Assembly (NCBI GenBank): GCA_025201375.1
Contig: JAIWZP010000006.1
Location: 124,001-188,000 of the forward strand
Direction: 5' to 3'
Length of the DNA stretch: 64,000 bases
Source of the DNA: Gongronella butleri
Taxonomy: Eukaryota; Mucoromycota; Mucoromycetes; Mucorales; Cunninghamellaceae
Shown here: piece after piece, positions 24,201 to 34,652 of the stretch
Layout: each line of letters opens with the position of its first letter
Numbering within the stretch: position 1 is the stretch's first letter
Program-made: the position numbers and the translations under genes
Notes under the pieces: generated by a model
Told to the model about the DNA's origin: nothing
Databases searched by the model: none
What the model saw: only the letters and a program-made list of their open reading frames with translations

Positions 24201-24641
24201 TCCTTGCCGCCCTTGGCCACCTTTTGGCGCTTGGACGCCGGTGTGGCTGCCGGCTGCTCCTTTTGCTGCTTTTGCTGGGCTGCCGCGGGCTGCTGCTGCT
24301 GCTCAATGGGTCGCTTTTTGCCTTTGCCGACCTGTTGGTGCTGTTGGCGCTGCTGTTGATGCTGTTGGCGTCTTTGCGACTTGGCCTGGCGCTCCTGCTT
24401 GCGCTTATCCTTGCGATTAGCAGCCTTGTTGACGAACCGCTTGCTGAATTTACGATCGTCTACGTCAAAAAAAAAAGGCTGTTTTAGCGATTTTCGTTGT
24501 CATTGTCGCTGATCCAGCAAACAACGTCCACTTTTTCGCAATAAGCGTACCATTCTCAACCTCTTTGAGCTCTTCTCGCATCTGCTCGGGCATAACCGAG
24601 CCCGGTGTCGGCTTTGATCGTTGCTGGTGCTGCTTGAACAT
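21245..24641 (-). CDS. SGD1: Sgd1/NOM1-type MIF4G-MA3 ribosome-biogenesis protein
   Basis: Nucleolar protein needed for 18S rRNA/40S maturation (Sgd1 in yeast, NOM1 in animals). Eleven exons: 24641-24551, 24459-23837, 23769-23524, 23454-23271, 23197-23069, 23009-22755, 22689-22590, 22521-22316, 22218-22017, 21942-21847 and 21778-21245 (exon 9 may end one base lower, at 22016, which is what keeps phase). Protein of about 888 aa. Order: basic N-terminus (KFSKRFVNK, Gln/Lys-rich), an acidic tract with repeated DMMDDDE units (about 240-315), the KYIPPHLRK entry to the MIF4G domain (from ~328), SVRHKFMLETL and KWWLVGASW at its end, then an MA3 domain (about 660-790) starting NTDVRRSIF and including EKTFNPYYVH. 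The upstream start is uncertain: another in-frame-looking ATG with a GTAAGT donor lies at 25142-25115, but its phase does not match. Confidence 0.9.
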
Positions 24642-24839
24642 GTGCTTGTAAAAAAAAAAAAAATTCGTGTAAGAAAAAAGTGCAATGCGCCACCGCCCTG
24701 TCCTGACTTTGAAATCATAATTCTGCAGCTTTCTTTCCCCGCAAGGCGACGAAAAAAAAAAGGGGCTCTTTGGGGCGCCTTTTTTTCCAGTCTCCTCTTT
24801 CTCTTTCTCTTTCTCGTTTTTTTTTTCCTGACAGCCGCC

Positions 24840-25510
24840 ATGGACACGCCGCTCCAATGTGACATGTACACAAGGCAGCAAGCGGCCTGCAAAGTCCTTG
24901 GGCTGCCGATGACAACGGTGAACGGGCAGCTCGCGAGCCACTTTTTAAAAAACTCAGAGCTGAACGTGGTCTGGGTCGTTGAACTAGGTCACCGTCGACC
25001 GTTTATTATGGGTCAACGTGTCATTGACCTTGACCCAGTTACATATCACGTATACCGGGATGCAGGTAGATTTAAAAGGGACGATTTGCTGCCTAAATAT
25101 TCCATGATACTTACGTTTTTGCTCTTGCCGCTTCGTCGCCATGGTCTGCTGCGCTTTCCCTACTAGGTACACCAGCCGCTCCTGCTGCTGCAGTCACAGC
25201 ACCAGCACTAGCCGCCCCTGCCGGCCCCGCACCATCTGATGCCTCTGCCGGGCCTGCCGCACCACCCGCAGCAACAGCACCGGCCGCCCCTGCCGGCCCC
25301 GCCCCATCTGATGCCTCTGCCGGGCATGCCGCACCATCCGCAGCACCAGCACTAGCCGCCCCTGCCGGCCCCGCCCCATCTGATGCCTCTGCCGGGCCTG
25401 CACTTTTTAGCCTGGGCCTGCACTTTTTCCTGGGCCTGCACCTTTTCCTGGGCCTGCACTTTTTCAGCTGGGCCTGCACTTTTTTTAGCCTGGGCCTGCA
25501 CTTTTTTTAG
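24840..25510 (+). CDS. Doubtful two-exon gene with Ala/Pro repeat exon
   Basis: Unrecognised. An ATG in a good context (CCGCC before it) opens a 75-codon frame, 24840-25065, ending at a GGTAGA donor. A TTTCCCTACTAG acceptor at 25166 joins in phase to 25167-25510. The first part is ordinary-looking protein (QQAACKVLGLPM, VVWVVELGHRRPF, DLDPVTYHVYRD); the second is Ala/Pro-rich with three 24-residue repeats (core AAPAGPAPSDASAG), then runs into the minisatellite and stops. Predicted length is 189 aa. It lies divergently about 200 bp from SGD1. Against it: the repeat frame could be open by composition alone, and a minus-strand frame is open across the same repeats. Confidence 0.3.
25211..25426. 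repeat. Three-copy 72-bp tandem repeat
   Basis: The GC-rich unit beginning GCCGCCCCTGCCGG recurs at 25211, 25283 and 25355, an exact 72-nt period (24 codons), with only a few substitutions between copies. The third copy merges into the next array. Confidence 0.92.
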
Positions 25511-25990
25511 CCTGGGCCTGCACTTTTTAACCTGGGCCTGCACTTTTTAGCCTGGGCCTGCACTTTTTGCACCTGGGCCTGCACTTTTTGCACCTGGGCC
25601 TGCACTTTTTGCACCTGGGCCTGAACTTTTTTTTAGCCTGGGCCTGCACTTTTTAGCCTGGGCCTGCACTTTTTAGCCTGGGCCTGCACTTTTTAGTCTG
25701 GGCCTGCACTTTTTCACCTGGGCCTGCACTTTTTGCACCTGGGCTTGCACTTTTTTCAGCTGGGCCTGCACTTTTTTCAGCTGGGCCTGCACTTTGTTGC
25801 ACCTGGGTCTGCACTTTTTGCACCTGGGCCTGCACTTTTTAGCCTTGGGCCTGCACTTTTTCAGCTGGGCCTGCCTATTTTTCACCTTTGGTGGGCCTAC
25901 CTCTTTTTCCACCTCTTTTTCACCAGGGCCTACTGTATTATACCTCTTTTTCAACCTCTTTTTCACCTGGGCCTATGATACGCGCCCACC
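25394..25990. repeat. Minisatellite of ~20-bp GGGCCTGCACTTTTT units
   Basis: About 23-25 consecutive units, each GGGCCTGCACTTTTT plus a variable 3-6 nt end (AGCCT, GCACCT, CAGCT, CACCT, AACCT) and mostly 20-21 bp long. The array decays into looser copies after ~25870. An isolated unit-like GGGCCTATGATAC appears at ~25971 and again at ~26891. Confidence 0.95.
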
Positions 25991-26895
25991 TCTTTTTCAC
26001 GCCTACCTATATTTATTGTGGACTTAAGTCTACTACAGTAGAATTGGGCAATTCAATTTGTGCAGTATTTATCATCTTTTGATTTTCTGATGCTTTTGAC
26101 AGGCCACAGGCGTTCTAGTTTTCAGAATATGCCGGCCTGCTGTGCCTCCAGATTTTTTTTACAGCCAGCTTGCCCGCCTACTGTATGAAAAATGCATCAC
26201 GGCAGAAACTACGACCTAGTGCTCAAGGAGCCGAACACGATCTGTATCATATCTGATTCCTTTCCTGTCGACTTCCTTGCATAGCCTACAGTACCAAGAT
26301 GTCTTTCTTGCTTTTCATCGATTATTCTTGTATTGGGTGTGATTGAAGATCCCTTGGATTGCCGCGTCTAAAAGAATAAAGTCAGAACGCGTGTTGATTT
26401 TCATCATTATGAGGATAATACCTTGGGCTTCTTGTTGCAGAAGAACCCACACTGGTCGGAACAGGGAGCGCTCTGCGTTCTTTTGGTGCCTTTAGAACCG
26501 CCCGGGAGATAATGCATCCAACTTGCAAAGCTTTTGGCGTCGATTTTCTTCGTTTTGGGTATTATAATATGATCGTGGAGGCCAGCAGCGCCTGTAGTTG
26601 CTTGTTGTTGGACATTTGTTGCTTGGTGTAAAGTTCCGTCTGGCCTGTGGGTGGCGCATTGAAGGTCGTTATCGCGAGGAGGAGGATCAAGTCTTTGACT
26701 GCTGCTTGTGTTGCGGGACCATCGTATTACAGTATATCGAAGGCAAGTGTCATAGAATCTTTATTAGCCAGCAAATCGTCGCGTCCGTCTTAAATTTATT
26801 ATTATTACCTGTATCCCGATACATACAGTACATACCGGTACAGCTGGAGAAGGATGGGGTCAAGGGCGATTGCGCGCCGGCCCATCGCCTGGGCC

Positions 26896-26912
26896 TATGA
26901 TACAGTATCATA
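26896..26912. repeat. Palindrome TATGATAC-A-GTATCATA
   Basis: Perfect 8-bp inverted arms around a single central base, overlapping one TACAGTA heptamer and abutting a second at 26911-26917. Confidence 0.85.
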
Positions 26913-29329
26913 CAGTACCTCATTTTCACCTGGGCCACCTGTAGCAGCCCAGTGCTGCTACTGTAAAGACCACAAGACGAACTCTGTCCCGATTTTTTTG
27001 GACTCGTCGAAAATGCCAAAAAAACTCCCATTATTTTACTGTATACAACAGTAATACCGGTATACTAGAACAGTATGTTGCATTCATCTCTCCATTTGCA
27101 TGGTCGACCCCGCTCAAAATCAGCCGCATCGGATCCAGCGCAAAATTTGCAACAAAAAAGCTTAAACCCCCAAAGCGCTACGACCACTTTTGAAAAAGTC
27201 AGGGGTCACTCAGGGGTCACGCATTTCAATCTCAGAAAATGCCTAATTTGGGAAATTTCGAGCTCCGAGTGATCAATGCATCCCAAGTAGGTAATTCCGA
27301 CCATTTGCTATTGGCAGACAAAATGCCAGGTTGCCCCCCTGCAAACGTAGGTAAAATGTCCAAAGAGTGACGCATGATGAACGGCGATCGACTGAGAAAA
27401 GTGCCTACTTTGGCCAAGTTTCTTTGCAAAAATTTAAGGTTTGACACTTCCAAATTTAGGTGCCCGTAAACTGCATGGAATTTTTTTTCTGCATTTTTTT
27501 TGCAGGTTTTTGTGCACTGTAGAGTGGACTGCAAGTTGGTGAAATGACCGATGATGCAAAAAACTATAAACCCATGAAGCTAGCGCCTTGCAAATCATAC
27601 CATTAGATGCTTTGCCCCTCTGTTTTTTATTAAATATAAAATAAAAATCGAGGGTTGACTAGACAGTTGTCGAGCAAATCGTCATTGAATTTTTTGTTGA
27701 AAAAGTGCATTTCCCCCGCCAGTTTTGATCAGATCATCGCCGTGAAACTTGTTTCATTCGATGGAGATGATTCAGCAGCAGCATTTGACACATTAAAAGC
27801 ATCGTTGGTTATCATATTTTCCAGTTGTCGAGAAAAGCAAGTTTGAAAATTGATCCACGCAATTTTTGAGCGACTTTTGCAAGCGGGCAAAGTTCATCCA
27901 TTGGGCGAGCAAACAATCAGGAAATGACACCCGAGTGCGTCTTCTCTTTCGATCTGTGCCATTTCACCACGATGCACAAAATATTTTGAGAGACTCGTGC
28001 TGGATTTGTGGAAATGTCAGAATTTTGGATTCATCTGCACAATGACTCGGTCGACTCCTGGTTTGAACGATTTTTCAAAAAGAGTCGCGTCGGTAATAAA
28101 ACATTATGTGTAGACTTTGGGCCACCCAACTATGATGATTTGTGGCATTTACAGTAATTCTGCATTTGTAAAAATGTCGAGATTTCGAATTCATCTGCCA
28201 AACGATCCAGTCAATCTTGGGGTTTCATGTTGTGTTGTTGAATAAGGCGCGGCGAAATACGTAGTCAAAGGGCAAAGGGAGGGAGGCAATCGATTCATCA
28301 TGATTTGTGTTGGTCATCCATGGATTTGTGCCAATTCTTGAAAACGGCGCGTACCACGAAAACGGCCCGATCAACATCTGGTTTTTTAACTTTTTTCAAA
28401 AAAGAGAGATGCTGAAAAAGCCAAGTGGCAAGTTTGGCGATGATCGAATCATGATTTTACCGCGAAATGAATTATACAAAAACGCGCAACAGCCAAATTT
28501 TCAGCAATGCCGTGCTTCCCGACAAACCACATGATTGACCTTTGGATTTTTATTTTTTTCTGAGAAGAGGGGAGCAAAATCCACCACATGTAAAAGTTTC
28601 GTCGTGGAGCTGCGATGAGTCCTTGGTGACGAAATACGTATTTTTTTCAAATTTAGAAAAAAAAGGTGGGTCAGGTCAAAATGCATCTGGAGGGTCCTCC
28701 GCTTTGAGAGGCTCAAGTCTCTCAAATCCGTTTGGCAACCTACACGTTGGACATCTGAGAGTCATATCATTACGTGCATTGACCCCTTCTTTATAAGCAA
28801 ATCTGAAAAATATCGGGGTCAATCAAGCTGTTTTCGAGGAATGGGCAATCAAAGCCAAATTTTAGAAAATGGAATTTCTGCATCACTTTTTGTCGTACGC
28901 TGGTGAAACTGGGTTCATCCGACGGAGAATCGAATTCTGCATTTATTGTCACAGCAGCACGCCATCCTTTGTCTTGTCCATTGCCGATAAAAACGAAGCT
29001 GAAATGCTTGATTGGGCGTTGCAAGCGTACAAATGTTGCGCATCAGCGTTGCCGGGCAGGGATGAAATGACATCCTTGTGCGTGTCTTTCCCACTTGTAA
29101 GATTTAAGCCTGGTCGAATAGCAGCTTGACGCGCTAGAGACAAAATTGTGAATTAATGGAGCATTGTCAATTTTCTTGCCAACGGTCAGATCAACCCCGG
29201 TTTTTACTTTTGTTCTGAAAAGAGAGAGACCAAAATGCTCATATGCCAAAATTTCATGGAGCTGCAAGCACTCGATGGTGCGCCACATCGATTTCCAAAA
29301 ATGACGGGTTTCCATCGATTTTCCAAAGG

Positions 29330-29690
29330 GTACAGTCACGAATTTTAACCTGGCAAAACTTGGTTCCTCGGGTCGCTGTGCCATTCACCCACATGATAGA
29401 ATGCGTTCATTTGCCGATGAAAATGCCATAAACCCCCGGGCTCCATCGACTGGTGCTCCTGTAAAATGCAATCTACTTCGTAATTTCGCCACAAGACAAA
29501 CTCGACAAAGACTGGGCGCAGATCCTCGAAACGCGGCTCACAAGAAAGAGCACGGGCTGTTGCGTATGTGGCCATCGACGATCACTTCAAAAAACGAGAT
29601 TCAGGCAGAATTGACGCAAACAGTTTGTTTGCGGGATAACTTGGACGTGTGAAAAACCGCGTCAGACTTTGATGTAAGCGCGTCCGTTTC
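29330..29690. repeat. Degenerate dispersed repeat, copy 2
   Basis: Counterpart of 14560-14960, in the same orientation with the same block order; spacing differs slightly by small indels. Also contains GGTTCCTCGGGTCGC matching the GTTCCTCCAATCGCC block of copy 1. Confidence 0.7.
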
Positions 29691-30596
29691 AAGTCGAATC
29701 CAATACACCTCGAACTTGTTTTGCTAGTGAATGTGTCGATGCAGTTTCAAGGACGCGCTCTTGCGTGCCATAGCGATTGGCGCGTCTATTGTCTCGACAT
29801 CGTCTTTTTTTTTTTTTTTTGGCCGGACGCACGCCGCGCTTTTTTTTTTTCGACGAGCACGATGGCGGTGCCGGGTGCGTGCAAAATGTCTGGGCTGATT
29901 AAAAGCCAATTATAAACATGCAATGAAAGATACAACGTGAAGGGATCGATGGAGACAAAAAAAAAACTTCATAACTCGACCCAAATACCTTCTTTGCATA
30001 GATGGTGCAAACTTGGAGTCTGTGCCGCGGAAACTGGGCAATAAAAATCGGGGGTACCTCAAAGTTTTGTAAAGTATATAATACGCGATTGACACGGTTG
30101 CCCGCGTTGAAATCGCGTTCGCACCCCTCTTTTCACTTCGTATTGTAGTGTCTTCTTTTTTATTTCTAAACACACGACAACACGTATGATCGGCAATATG
30201 GTACTTATGCTGCGGGAGCCAGCACGGTCCGTGTCAGCTTGTGCAACCACGGGCTGGGTGTGTGGCACACGCCTCTTGCATGAATTTCATGCGAGCATGA
30301 ACAAACCAGGGCGAACAGAGGGGCGCACATGGCAGAGGCATAGGATGTAAAGCAGAATTTTATTGAAAATGGGGATGATCTAGTGGAATATGAAAAAAAA
30401 AGACAAAATCATCACAAAAAAGCAAAAAGTATAAGAGTTGGAAACATGTACAAGAGAAAAAAAAATAAAGAGCGGCAAGGGTGCAAGCGAAAAAAAAAAA
30501 GATGGGTGATTTGGGGGAGATTGGGGGAGGTGGAGGCGATGCAAGCAACAAATAAGAGAAAAAAAAGAGGTGGAGCGTGGGGTGGGGTGGGGGGAA

Positions 30597-31992
30597 TCAA
30601 TGTCTTGAGCCAAAGTTGGGCTTCTCTAGCTTCTCCTGACGCGGTTGTTTGAATTTGAATTCCGCGGCGATGGGGATATGATCGGAGGGGAAGTGTGCAT
30701 TGGGGAAGCCGACGACCTTGTTAAAGTAGGCATTGTCAATGGGGCCGAGCAGGGTGAGTGACTCGATGGTATTGCTTGTGAACCAGATGTAGTCCAGAAC
30801 GCCCTTGTAGGTTGGTGTGAAGTTTGTGTACTGGATGTCATTGGCGCCATAGACGGATTTGAGCGACAATGGGTGTGTGAGGCCCTCGGTCGTGTATGTG
30901 CCATAGACGTGCTCGCCAAAGTCGGCGTGGTCCTGCTGGAGCGAGCCAGTCGCGAGGAATTCAAAGACACCCGAGTCGTGCGTGCTGTTGAAATCGCCAC
31001 AAATGATGGTGGGCAGGTCCGCGATCGACGCGTAAGTTGGCGCCTTTTTGCCGGCCCTGGCCGCGGCCTCGTCGTCGCTAAAGGTGGACGCCGCGGGCGG
31101 CTTGAGGTGCTTGCTGGCATATCGCTCCAAGTCCTCCATGAGCATGCCCACCTGCACGAGTTTGACGTCGGCAAATGCGGGATCCCAATGGATGTGCGAA
31201 TTCACTACAAGCACGCGGCCAAGCGTCTCTTTGTTCTCGAGCACAGTCATGACCGCAATGTTGTCCTTGGTCATCACGCGATTGTACACGTCCTCGCTCT
31301 TTTTAAAGTCGTCGCGCTTGAGCGCCGTCTGATTATACTCGAGCAAATGGTACTCAATCAAGCGGAATCTAATAAAAAAAAAAAAGGGGAGGAGGAGGAG
31401 GAGATCAGCGCCCAATTGACTCGCGTCCATGATCCCTGGGGCCCAATTGGTCATCCTTTCTTACTTGTCAGCTTTGTAAAAGGTGGCACAGCCGTCGACG
31501 ACCTGGCGCTCCTTTTCGTTCATGGTCTTTGCGCGCGATTTTGGGAAAAAGACACCTTCGTAATTGCCCTCGCGCTTGAGGGTCTCGCCAATGAAGCCGT
31601 CGTACTGAGACATTTCCAGCTCTTGCAAGCACACAATGTCGGTGTTCCAGTTGAGAATGTCGGAAATGATGAGTTCCTTGCGATAATCCCAAGCCAAGGC
31701 CCACGATGGCGTGTATCCAAACGCCTGTGGCGTCGCCAACTTTTGGCACAGCGTGTTGTAGCAGAGCGCCGTGAATTTATCTATTTGACAAAAGAAAAAA
31801 AAAAAAACGCGAATTGAGCCATCACACGAACTTTTTTTTCACTTTTTTCCACTTTTTTTCCACTTTTTTTGGAATTGAGTCGTACCAGCCTCGTTTTCGG
31901 AATTGTCATTTTCGATCGTTATCCATTCACGTTGGGGAGGGGGCATGCCGACTAGTAAAAAAAAAAAAAAAGGTTGGGGGAGTGAGCCATCA

Positions 31993-32025
<33 letters not shown>

Positions 32026-33109
32026 GAGCAGACTGCCCCCTTGCTCACTTGCTCCTTTTTTTTTTTTTTTTGTCATTTTTGCACTTACCGGGAGCGTGCT
32101 CACGCAAAGAGATGATGACGGCCTGGGTGCCTTCCTTCATGAGAAGTGAATTGAGATCTGGCTGGATGGGGTTTCCCTCGAGGCCGAGTGTTTCGAGCTG
32201 GTAGAGCGAGCCGAGTTCTGGGGGCACGGTGATGAGGCTGTTGTCGAAGAGAAAGAGCTCCTTGAGATTGACAAGGAGGCCGATTTCGGGGGGAATGGCG
32301 GTGAGCTTGTTGCCTGATGCATCGAGTGTGATGAGCTGTGACAGCTGTGAGAGTGCGCCTGGCAAAAAGGTGAGGGCATTGTGGTTGATGTAGAGGACGG
32401 TGAGGAAGGCATAGCGGCACACTGCATCGGACAAATTCTTCAGGCCCATGCCGCCCATGTCGAGCGTTGTCCATCCATCGTCTTTTGCAACAATGGCGCC
32501 ATTGGCCCGGTGGATGCTACGGTGGTCCTTTGCAAACGATTTCTGTGGATTGTTGGGGTCGGTGATGGTGACGGTGGATGACATGGGTGCACTGCGAGCG
32601 ACCTGGGCAGCGGCGCGTGCGTGATGGTGCGGCGACGACGACTGACGCGACAATTGCGCATACGACAATTGTTTGGCCATGTGTGTCGAGCCAGCAGACG
32701 CTGCAGACGTTGGTGTCATGGTGCCGCCGCCCGATGTGCCATTGAGGGCCATCAAATCGGGCGACGATGCATAGCCTTGCGTCAATTTTTGTTGTTGCTG
32801 CTGCTGGTGTTGTGGCTGGGAAGCTTGTTGGTGCGATTGCTGCTGTTGCTGTTGTTGTTGTTGTTGTTGTTGCTGTTGCTGGAAACCCATGTATGGATAG
32901 CGCAAATAGCTGCTGCTGCTGTTATTACTTGTTGGCGTGGAGCTGGAGGAGGAAGGGTTGGCATACAATGGGTAATTGTTCCCGGGCATGCGGTGCCCCG
33001 GCGAGTTGAGGGATCCGTTGATAGGGCTGTGCATGCCATTGTACAGAAGCGGATGGTGTTGCATATATCCGTTTAAAGGCTGGCTTTCTTTGTCTTGGTC
33101 AAACGACAT
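30597..33109 (-). CDS. CCR4: Ccr4 deadenylase (LRR + exonuclease domain)
   Basis: Catalytic 3'-5' poly(A) exonuclease of the Ccr4-Not complex, acting on cytoplasmic mRNA tails. 724 aa from exons 33109-32089, 31951-31886, 31780-31465 and 31368-30597, all in phase. The N-terminus is disordered with a CAA/CAG-encoded poly-Gln (33% of the stretch near 80-120). Leucine-rich repeats at about 215-330 (LTFLPGALSQLSQL, LTAIPPEIG, ELGSLYQLETLGLEGNP) form the Caf1-binding module, followed by a PPPQREWI linker. The nuclease domain spans about 363-705: YNTLCQKLATPQ, metal-binding Glu in CLQELE (416), GDFN (592-595), DYIW and SDH (696-698). All catalytic residues I can check are present. The start ATG is followed by an open frame; the gene is head-to-head with the methyltransferase gene. 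Confidence 0.95.
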
Positions 33110-33570
33110 GGTCTATTCTTGGTGCTTTTTCCTGGTTCTACCGATATGGCGTGCAGAGGACGAGTGGTGCATAAAAGGCTACAAAACTGTGTCAACAACA
33201 AGCAAACCCCACACCCAATACAAACAATTTTTTTTACCAGTTCAAAGGGGAAACAATGCAAAATAAATACACTAAAAGGGAATGGAAAGCAAGCCTTGGT
33301 GTCGTTTATTTACGAGCAAAGAGGGGAAAGGGAAACAAGCAAAGATGGGCAAAGATGAAGGAGGAAAGAAACAAGAGGGAAAAAAAAAAAAAAAAAAGAC
33401 AGAGGGGTGTGAAACAGGCTGACGACAGCCCTCGAGCTACGGAGATCAGAGGTGAGCGGTGCTTAAAACATTAGCTGAGTTCGAATTATGGGCCCCGCCA
33501 AAATGGAAAAAACATGAAAAAAGTTGCTTTTTCCTTTGCATCCCGCTCTTTTTCCCTCTTTTTCACTGCC
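33110..33570. promoter_or_regulatory. Shared divergent promoter region, CCR4 / NTM1-like
   Basis: 461 bp between divergent start codons. Contains an A tract at 33380-33397 and pyrimidine-rich sequence just before the plus-strand ATG. No TATA box stands out. Bidirectional use is inferred from gene orientation only. Confidence 0.5.
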
Positions 33571-34573
33571 ATGGTAATAGAATTCGCTTTCTTGCCCTGT
33601 TGATCCACGTTCCTGACGCGTCTTTTTTAATATTTAGCACGAGCAAGAGGTTATGCAGCGGCCCGAGTGGTACACCAAGGCGCAGAAATATTGGACGTCG
33701 GTGCAACCCACGGTCAATGGAATGCTGGGTGGCTTTCCGCAGCTTGACCCGATCGATGTCAAGGGTTCTCTGGAGTTTGTGGCGTCCTTTATCCAGTCCG
33801 AGGCCGCGCCGCGCCTTGCGACGCGCGCCGCGTGCGATTGTGGCGCGGGCATTGGGCGCGTCACAAAGCATTTTCTGCTTCAGGTGCCTTTTGACACGGT
33901 CGACCTTGTGGAACAGGAAGCGGCCTTTTGCCAGCAGGCGAAAACAGAGTATCTTGCCGACGAGATTGCCCAGGGACGCGTGGGCGACGTCAATTGCAAA
34001 GGATTGCAGGAATTCGACCCGGAGACCGGCAAATACGACCTAATTTGGTGCCAATGGGTCCTTGGCCACTTGACGGATGGTAAATTTAGCGTGGGCAATT
34101 CGTCCAAGACGCGCACCTCATCGCGTTTGTTGATTCATTTTAGATGATCTCGTCGCTTTTTTCCAACGTTGCATCAAGGGTTTGGCTGACGGTGGCATGA
34201 TTGGCGTCAAAGAGAACATCTCCACCAAGGGCTACGTCGTGGACGACGAAGACAGCAGCGTCACAAGGTAAAGAAAGAAAGAAAAAAGATGACACATGGG
34301 GCATTTCTGACGCGTCTTACTCTTTATATTTATGAAAAAAAAGGCCCAATCAGGCCTTGCAGCAGATCTTTGCCAAGGCTGGCTTGCATGTCGTCAAGGA
34401 ACAGACGCAAGATGGATTCCCCCACGGCCTATTCCCGGTGAGAATGTAAGCAAAACAGAAGAAGAAGAAAAAAACAGGAAAAACAGCCAAAAAAAGAGAG
34501 GTGGCGCGCGTGGACGCGGGAATTGATGTGCTTTTATTCGTCTAGGTACATGCTCAAGCCTGCGACGGCCTGA
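33571..34573 (+). CDS. TAE1: Alpha-N-terminal protein methyltransferase (NTMT1/Tae1-like)
   Basis: SAM-dependent enzyme that methylates the alpha-amino group of X-Pro-Lys N-termini, including ribosomal proteins in yeast. Exons: 33571-33573 (start codon only, proposed), 33638-34079, 34144-34267, 34344-34445 and 34546-34573. Protein is 232 aa, or 226 aa if translation begins at the internal ATG 33653. Landmarks are EWYTKAQKYW and the YW/TVNGMLGGF entry, SAM motif I DCGAGIGRV, IWCQWVLGHLTD, KENI, and the C-terminal DSSVTR, GFP and RMYMLKP elements, all of the NTMT family and at normal length. The intron 4 donor was placed after AGAAT to restore RMYMLKP. It shares a promoter region with CCR4 and converges on the ABC gene with only 79 bp between stop codons. 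Confidence 0.9.
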
Positions 34574-34652
34574 ATGACGCGTCGTACACGCCCACACATG
34601 CTCAATCATACACCCCCTTTGCATCGATTTTCACGCCATAAATTATTTTGCT

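Larger units (their letters stand above)
25991..30596. other. 4.6 kb gene-poor region
   Basis: No gene is supported; frames are short and without conserved patterns. 26.0-27.1 kb is dense in the TACAGTA/TACTGTA heptamer. 27.1-29.7 kb consists of degenerate, partly tandem repeats: for example the 28010-28080 block (ATGTCAGAATTTTGGATTC) recurs at ~28170 (ATGTCGAGATTTCGAATTC). The phrase ATAAAAATCG(A/G)GGG occurs at ~27640 and ~30045. The end holds the CCR4 3' flank, with a minus-strand AATAAA at 30364-30359. Confidence 0.5.

Noticed and set aside
25115..25142. Possible first exon of SGD1 (ATG, nine codons, GTAAGT donor)
   Set aside because: The donor leaves phase 1, but the only AG before the next exon (24645) joins in phase 0, so it cannot connect directly. 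An unseen middle exon is possible.
25111..25479. Minus-strand open frame of 122 codons across the 72-bp repeats, Ala/Gly-rich
   Set aside because: Open by GC-rich repeat composition; no start context, no splice sites and no conserved pattern. The plus-strand reading has splice support, though it too is doubtful.
25653..25966. Minus-strand Lys/Gln-rich repeat frames over the minisatellite
   Set aside because: Direct translations of the array; unit length varies so no frame is preserved.
25394..25990. Considered as a CRISPR array
   Set aside because: Units are ~20 bp without unique spacers, the sequence is eukaryotic, and no cas genes are present; it is a minisatellite.
30270..30300. Inverted repeat GCATGA/TCATGC as part of an RNA gene
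   Set aside because: Short stem only, with no wider fold or conserved RNA motif visible.
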